The notes beneath the pieces were generated by a model. The model did no database searches and had not been told where the DNA came from. It worked only from the letters and a program-made list of their open reading frames with translations. From Notamacropus eugenii (taxonomy: Eukaryota; Chordata; Mammalia; Diprotodontia; Macropodidae): a stretch of DNA of 64,000 bases. Made by a program: the position numbers and the translations under genes. The first letter of the stretch is position 1. Each line of letters begins with the position of its first letter. This document shows positions 58,176 through 64,000 of this stretch, one piece after another. The DNA lies in NCBI RefSeq assembly GCF_028372415.1, contig NC_092879.1:66603427-66667426 (forward strand), read 5' to 3'.

Positions 58176-58694
58176 GTCAGAAGAGCTCCTGGAGTGTGGA
58201 TCATGGAAAACTGCATATGCTGGATAGAAGCCTTTTCTCTTTTATGAGAAAGAACATATGTTCTCTCTACCCTTTAAGCCAAATTTGACATGATGGCAGA
58301 TATGAACCGGAGAAAAAGAAGAGTAATGAGGCATCAAAACTGGCAAAAAGAAGATTGTTCACAATTGGCTACTTCAATAAGGCTCATTTCAGTCATTCCA
58401 GTACCAAGTAGGGGAGTCAGAGAGAAGAACTCCTGATAGGAAACTTTGCCCAGAATTTATATAATCCATTTCCTGGTTTGCAGATGCAACTTCAAAGTTC
58501 TGCAAAATATATCTCATTGAGTTCTTACTCTCCCCACTTAAGGTATTTTAAGAATGGGAGTATTGAAATTGCTAATTCTTTGCTTCTTGAAAGGGAATTC
58601 TAGGCATGTTAATAAAAACTTATTTTAGTGGCCCATATATCTGGTCTGATTTGACAGACCAAAAATTAACCATATGTTTTGTAATTGACTTCTT
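58176..58694. other. Unassigned stretch
   Basis: Nothing is recognised. Confidence 0.35.
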
Positions 58695-59085
58695 CTCTTC
58701 ATTCAAATTAGATTTATTCAGTTCCTACTGTGTGGATAACCCAGAGCTAGAAAGTGAAGGGGACAGAGAAGAAATGTAAGAATTAGGTTGGAGCTTTCAA
58801 ACCAGTTAGGGAAATGAGACACCTATATGTGAAAGAGCTCACAGTTTAAGACAGTAGATGATTGAGGATTTGTATAAAAGATATCCATAGAAAAGGGAGG
58901 TCATTGTGTGTGGGAATGGTCAAGAGAGACCTCTTAAGGAAATTGCAGCTTGAAGGAGTGGTAGAAATAAGGGGAAAGGAAGGAAGGGTTTTTCTGATGC
59001 AGGGGATGACATTAGCAAAGGCTTTGAGATGGTGATAATCCTGCCATGTTCAAACATAGTAAAGACAAAGTTGAGTATCTTTACC
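58695..59085 (+). mobile_element. Ancient interspersed repeat fragment (unnamed family)
   Basis: 'tcagttcctactgtgtggat', 'agagctcacagtttaagaca' and 'gcaaaggctttgagatggtg' follow the order of the family at 3605 and 59635. Confidence 0.55.
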
Positions 59086-59094
59086 TAGAATATA

Positions 59095-59265
59095 ATATTT
59101 AGAATTAGAAGGAAGCTTAGCAATCATCTATTCCAACCCTGCCATTTTAGAGATGAGGAAACTGAAGCTAAAGATAGGTTAGGATGACGTGCCTAACATC
59201 ACATAGCTTACTGGGGCCCTGATTTGAACTCAGATCTTCAGACTGTATATCTAGTGCCTTTTCTG
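59095..59265 (-). mobile_element. MIR-like SINE
   Basis: 'catctattccaaccctgcca', 'gagatgaggaaactgaagct' and 'tttgaactcagatcttcaga'. Confidence 0.68.
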
Positions 59266-59634
59266 TTGCTTGGAACCAGGTTACAAGCTTTTGAACCCTT
59301 GGCTGATGAGCATTTTTTTCTTAAAGACTTTTGAGCTGAGAAGTGATATAAAGACAGCCATGGAAATAAATCTGGCAGGGGTATTTAGGTTAACCTGGGG
59401 GCAGAGTACAGCTCAAATCTTTCTTCTGCTTGAGGACCAATGTACAAGTGAGGAGATTTGCCCTGAAGGGCAAGGCTCTCGATTTATGGTTCTTTGCTGG
59501 TGCAAACCAGGACCAGATTGACTTTCCCCACATGGCATCTGGCTACCTCAACTAAAGCCACCTGTTCTAACTTTCTTTGGCACTAGCTGAATGACCACTT
59601 ATGGTATTGTAGAGGTGATTCAACTTAGTCTAGT
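59266..59634. other. Unassigned stretch
   Basis: An 83-codon frame (59270-59521) has no recognised domain. Confidence 0.35.
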
Positions 59635-60453
59635 CCATCAGATGTCAATTAATTACTTGCTATGTCTCAGGCATCCTGCTAGATGATGGGAATATGAGGA
59701 CAAAAATAAAATCGCACCTTCCCTTGAGGATCTGATGTCAATGGAGAAGCGTGAAATCTAATATATGGATGAATAAATGTAAGATTTGGATGCTGGAGGA
59801 GGACACTATCAACTTAGCAGTTGGGGAACGCTTCATGAAATTGATAGTACCTGAGCTGAGCCTTGAGGGAAGACCACGATGTGGAGGAAAGAGTGCATTC
59901 TAAACACTGGGCAAAGTTCTTGTGAAGGTAAGTCTAGTGCAGGGAATAGTAGGCCATCTTGGCTGGAGCACAGAGTGCATGAAGGGGAGGAATGAGAAAT
60001 AAGGTTGACTGGGAGAGGGGGGTTGGAGAACAGATTGTGGGCCATGAAATGCTCATGTAGGAAGTTTGCCTTTATCCTAGAAGCAGTTGGGAATCACTAA
60101 AATTTTCTGAGCATGGAAATTAAATGGTCAAAGTTGTGCTTTAGAACTGTTGGTTTGATGGCTTTATGGAAAGTAGATGAGAGAGGAGAAAGTTGGAAAG
60201 AGATAGATGTATTAAGGGCCTTTTTCAGAGGAGATTCAAGGATGAATCCAAGATTATGAAATTAGATGCCTGTGAATGTGGTGGTGCTGAAAGAGAAATA
60301 AGCAAAGTTCAGAGGAGGAGTGGTTGGGGAGGGGGGAAGATGATGAGTGATCTTTTGGATGGATTGAGCTATGAAGTCTCTATGACATCCAGCTAGAGAT
60401 ATCCATATTCATCAGGTTATTGGGAATGTAAGATTAGAACTTAGGAGAGATGA

Positions 60454-60493
<40 letters not shown>

Positions 60494-60890
60494 ACACACA
60501 CATATATACATATGTGTACATATATACATATATATCTTTATATATGTATATAGATACATACATGTGTATATGTATGTGTGTATATATACCTGTATGTGTG
60601 TGTGTCTATGTGTGTACAGAGACAAACTTGGAAGCTATCTGTATAGAGGTGATAAATGAATCCAAGGAGGCATATGAGGTCATGAGGTCATCAAGTGAGA
60701 AAGTAGAGTGAAACAAAAGAGGATTTGAGTAGATGCTTAGGGGACACCCATATTTAAAGGGACATGATCTAGACAAACTGACAAAGGAGAATGAGGAGTG
60801 ATGGGACAGGTAAGAGGAAAGCCAGAAAAGAACAATATCATGGAAGCCATAGGAGGAGAGAATATCCTAGGGGACACAGGGGATGGGAGG
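59635..60890 (+). mobile_element. Long copy of the unnamed ancient repeat, split by a microsatellite
   Basis: The longest copy in the window: 'cttgctatgtctcaggcatc', 'gagctgagccttgagggaag', 'cctttatcctagaagcagtt', 'gacatccagctagagatatc', then after the CA array 'gaagctatctgtatagaggt' and 'tcatcaagtgagaaagtaga'. The same order recurs widely in other mammals. I do not know its class with certainty. Confidence 0.6.
60452..60612. repeat. Compound (CA)n/(TA)n/(TG)n microsatellite
   Basis: About 20 CA units with one interruption pass into TATA/CATA words and then TG units. The open frames on both strands here are repeat artefacts. Confidence 0.93.
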
Positions 60891-61129
60891 TAATGTCAGT
60901 TATTTTAATTAATCTAACTTAATTAATTGAATTAAGCCACTAAAATAGGCTTTTATTAACATGCCTAGAATTCCCTTTCAAGGCAGAATAATTTAATATT
61001 TTGATAACTTGATTTCAGCAGCCAAACACTGCAGAGAGGTTAAGCATCTTATGCAGGCATGGGTTGCACCAGTTGACCACTGTAATTGATCCCTCATGAA
61101 ATTCTGTGATCCACAGTTCAGATGCAGTG
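60891..61129. other. Unassigned spacer
   Basis: Nothing is recognised. Confidence 0.35.
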
Positions 61130-61690
61130 AGTACTTCCTGAACCCATGCATGTCATAATCCAGTCACATGAGAACTCATCATCTCCACACCCCCCGCCAC
61201 TCCCCTACCCCGTTCCCCCCACCCCAGCCCTTCCCTCCTCTGAGTTTACCCCTTACAGCCAAGGGCACCACCATCCTCCCAGTCTGGCAACCTCAGTGTC
61301 ATCCTTGACTTGTCACTGGCATTCACCCCATATAGCCTATCTGTTATCAATACATGTCAATTCTACAGCATCTCTCATAAATGCCTCCTTCCTCATTTCC
61401 ACCTCCTGGCTTGTCTTCAAGTCCCAGCAAAAATCCTGCCTCCTACAGGAAGCCTCTCCCCATCTCCCTTCATTCTAGTGCCTTCCCTCTGTTGATTATT
61501 TCCTATTTATCCTGTATATAGTTTGTTCATACATAGAGCTTTCATGTTGTCTCTCTCACTAGATCCTGAGCTACTCTAGGGCAAATATTATCTTTTGCCT
61601 TTCTTTGTACCCCTGGAGCTTAGCACAATACCTGGCACATAGTAGGTGCTTAATAAATACTTATTGACTGATTGATCCACTGAATACCGC
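61130..61690 (+). mobile_element. L2 3' part
   Basis: 'agggcaccaccatcctccca', 'acctcagtgtcatccttgac', 'aggaagcctctccccatctc' and the end 'atacctggcacatagtaggt'. The 110-codon frame at 61146-61478 is a remnant of L2 ORF2. Confidence 0.8.
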
Positions 61691-61859
61691 CTGAGTGAGC
61701 TCCCTAAAGTGCAGGTCTAAGAAACAATAGGAGAGAGAAAGGAGGAAGTAAACTGATAGAGGAACAAGAGAAGGAGAGAAGAGAGCAAAGATGGTGGATT
61801 TAGAAGGGGCTGAGGCTTGTATATTAGAGCAAAACTATTCCTTTTGTCCAGAACTCAAG

Positions 61860-62115
61860 CAAGTGAGAGCATTGTTGATTTCCTTCTGGGCCTCCCTGCA
61901 GTACCACTTCCTTTATGGAGCCTAGCTAAGTCCCCTCAGCCTTTAGCGATCTCTCCTCTCCATTGTCTTTTATCATGTTTATCAAGCACATATTGCAGCC
62001 CCCCTCTCTACTCCCAGCATTTAACTTCCTTAAGGACTGCTACATTTTTACCATTATACCCCAGCTCTTTGCAGTGTCTGGTACATAGTAGGCACTTAAT
62101 GCATGCTTGCTGAAG
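61860..62115 (+). mobile_element. L2 3' end
   Basis: The end reads 'gcagtgtctggtacatagta' and 'ggcacttaatgcatgct'. The 5' part is weaker. Confidence 0.62.
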
Positions 62116-62339
62116 TGAAAGGAATAGAATGATGGGAGCCATAGTAATTTCCCATCTTGCCTTACTGGTCCTTGAAACTTTCCAAATTTTACAAAGGGCT
62201 CAAACAACTTGAGGTGAGGGAGGGTGGGAGAATCCAGCAATTTATGTGCTCATTATTTCAACGTTACATGGGGAAAGTTTTTTTTGGTGGCTTTAATTTT
62301 CCCATGGAATTATGAAAATTTGCAAATAGTATCTGTTAT
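62116..62339. other. Unassigned spacer
   Basis: Nothing is recognised. Confidence 0.35.
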
Positions 62340-62550
62340 TCACTTGTTTCGGTTGTGTTCAATGCTTGGTGACCCCTTTTGGAGTTTTCTTGGCAAAGAT
62401 ACTAAAGTGGTTTGCCATTTCCTTCTCCAGTTCATTTTACAGATGAGGAAACTGAGGCAAACAGTTAAGTGATTTGCCCAGGGTCACACTGCTACTAATG
62501 TCTGAGGCTGGATTTGAATTCAGGTCTTCCTGACCCCAGGTTCTCCCCTC
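62340..62550 (-). mobile_element. MAR1-type SINE
   Basis: 'ggagttttcttggcaaagat', 'gaggaaactgaggcaaacag' and 'ttcaggtcttcctgacccca'. Its 5' end is truncated at a C-rich tract. Confidence 0.82.
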
Positions 62551-62574
62551 CCCCCCACCACAAGAAGACCTACA

Positions 62575-62810
62575 CTTAATAACTCACCTTTCAACAGTGT
62601 TTTCCTCACAACAACCCTGGGGAGGCAGACAGGTAGGCAGGCAAGCATTGCTTATATCTTCGTCCCCATTTTACAGAAGAGGAAGCTGTGACTGTGGGAA
62701 ATTCAGACACTTGTCCGGGGTCACCCAGTGCTAAGTGTCTGAGGCAGGATTTGAACTCAGATCTCCTGACTCTAGGTCCATCACTCTATCTGTTACTTTA
62801 AAGTCTTAGC
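62575..62810 (-). mobile_element. MIR/THER1 SINE
   Basis: 'tcctcacaacaaccctgggg', 'ttttacagaagaggaagctg' and 'aggatttgaactcagatctc'. It includes a short GGCA-rich local repeat (62624-62646). Confidence 0.75.
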
Positions 62811-62931
62811 TCTATAACTATGTAAACCTGGGCAAGCCATTTCTCCTTTTTCTTTCAGCTCTTCTTCTTCCCTAAAAAAACAGGTGGTAGGTGACAGGGA
62901 AGGGGGCAGGGCTGACACAGAGGACCCAGAG

Positions 62932-63112
62932 CAGGAGTTCTTAAGCTGGAGTCTATGAAATGGTTGGGTTTGTTTTTAATATTTTGGTAACTTTTAGTAG
63001 AATTGATTTCTGTTGTAATCTTATGTATTTTATTTTATGCATTTAGCCACATGATCGTGAGGAGTCCATAGGTTTCACCAGACTGCTCAAAGGGTCCAAG
63101 GCCAAGAACCCA
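62932..63112. mobile_element. Old MITE-like DNA transposon
   Basis: The ends 'caggagttcttaagctgga' and the inverse of 'ccaaggccaagaacccagg' form imperfect terminal inverted repeats around an AT-rich middle. I recall this repeat from other mammals but not its name. Confidence 0.5.
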
Positions 63113-63119
63113 GGAAATG

Positions 63120-63385
63120 ATAATAATGCTAATGAGAGCAACAGCAGCACGCATTTATATGGTGATTACTATGTGCCAAGCACTGTGCTGTTATGTTATT
63201 TGATCTTCACAACACCTGTGGGAGGAAGGTGCTATTATGATCTCCATTTTACAGGTGGAGAAACTGGGGCAAACAGAGGTTAAGTGACTTAGCGAGGGTC
63301 ACACAGCCGGTTAGTATCTGAGACCAGATTTGAAGTCCGAGCTTTCTGACTCCAGCCCAGCCTTGTGTCCACCAGGTCACTTAGA
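63120..63385 (-). mobile_element. MIR/THER1 SINE, near full length
   Basis: 'actatgtgccaagcactgtg', 'ttttacaggtggagaaactg' and 'gcgagggtcacacagccggt'. Confidence 0.82.
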
Positions 63386-64000
63386 TCCCTGCCAGACCAG
63401 CCCTCTAGGAATAGATCTGTAATTGACTGAGCAGACAAGATGAATTCCTTATCCTGGGGACCCAAGGCTTCAGTAAACAGTGCCCCAGCCCTAAGAAAAC
63501 TGTCCACCTTATTTTCTGGAGATGGGCATCTCTTTAAGGCCATACCTCCAAAAGATCTTCACTCTGGGATTTCCAGAGAACTTTCTCTTAGGGAATTACT
63601 TAGATCCTTAGATTAAGTGTGATAATCACCATTCATATTATTATTGGGTTCTGATATGGTCTATTCATATGTCTGTCTATATCACATTTCCCTTGGGGTG
63701 TACATTCTCCCTAATCCATTTCAAAATTAATCTCTTAAAACTCTGTCTGAAAAGCCTAATTACTATGCAAATCCCAAGATGCTTTTTTTTTTTTGGAGGT
63801 TTTGTATTACAAACCCTATATTTGTCATCCAACTCGGTTCTCATGGATTTGTTTCACATCTATGCATATTTTTGTTTGATATTAATTTATTCCCGCGGAT
63901 GATGAAAAGATCTCATTTTTCAAAATATAATAAATGAGTTGTGATTAAAACAATCAATGAAAACAAAGGAGAGAAAAGCTATTTGCAATCTGGCAAATAA
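63386..64000. other. Unassigned right flank
   Basis: No repeat is recognised. Frames of 77-84 codons have no domain. Confidence 0.35.

Noticed and set aside
60434-60711. Open frames on both strands near the CA array
   Set aside because: Dinucleotide repeats are open in several frames; the peptides are repeat artefacts.

Overview
The window is nuclear DNA from a mammal, almost certainly a marsupial. It is CpG-poor and dominated by old interspersed repeats. The repeats include MAR1-type tRNA-derived SINEs, MIR/THER1-type CORE-SINEs, L2 and L3/CR1 LINE ends, a half-L1 (HAL1) element and a nonautonomous hAT family. The MAR1-type SINE and the L1 3'UTR types, recalled from marsupial genomes, point to Metatheria; I cannot tell an American from an Australian lineage. 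Repeat names come from memory of family consensus sequences, not from a search.

The clearest coding feature is an intact intronless 765-codon ORF at 38625-40922 on the plus strand. It is homologous end to end to Elongin A (ELOA/TCEB3). It keeps the N-terminal TFIIS-type domain, the Elongin BC box and the conserved C-terminal tail, so it is a retrocopy that still looks protein-coding. A second candidate is a 271-codon intronless ORF on the minus strand (29074-29889). It is rich in membrane segments and is followed by AATAAA signals; I do not recognise it, and it may be a processed or decayed gene. I saw no convincing multi-exon gene, tRNA, CRISPR array or microbial-type operon.

Layout: 0.4-3.2 kb, a near full-length HAL1 with target-site duplication. 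3.6-6.1 kb, SINEs and an old repeat. 6.2-10.2 kb, nested antisense L1 copies. 11-20 kb, MIR, L2, L3 and MAR1 copies, plus a hAT MITE inside an L1. 20-29 kb, sparse repeats in largely unassigned sequence. 29-30.2 kb, the membrane-protein ORF with a double perfect hairpin upstream. 30.2-38.3 kb, L3, 7SL-like, MIR, L1 and L2 fragments. 38.6-41 kb, the ELOA retrocopy. 41.2-44.7 kb, two L3 copies carrying an inverted 137-bp duplication and a hAT MITE, then a long L2. 44.7-56 kb, mostly unassigned sequence with microsatellites and scattered repeats. 56-63.4 kb, an inverted SINE pair, several MIRs, a long ancient repeat split by a CA array, and L2 copies.

No genes here visibly work together. The most interesting material is the intact Elongin A retrogene, the unrecognised membrane ORF, and three small signs of local templated copying: an inverted L3 patch, an L1 patch inside a MITE, and back-to-back perfect hairpins.
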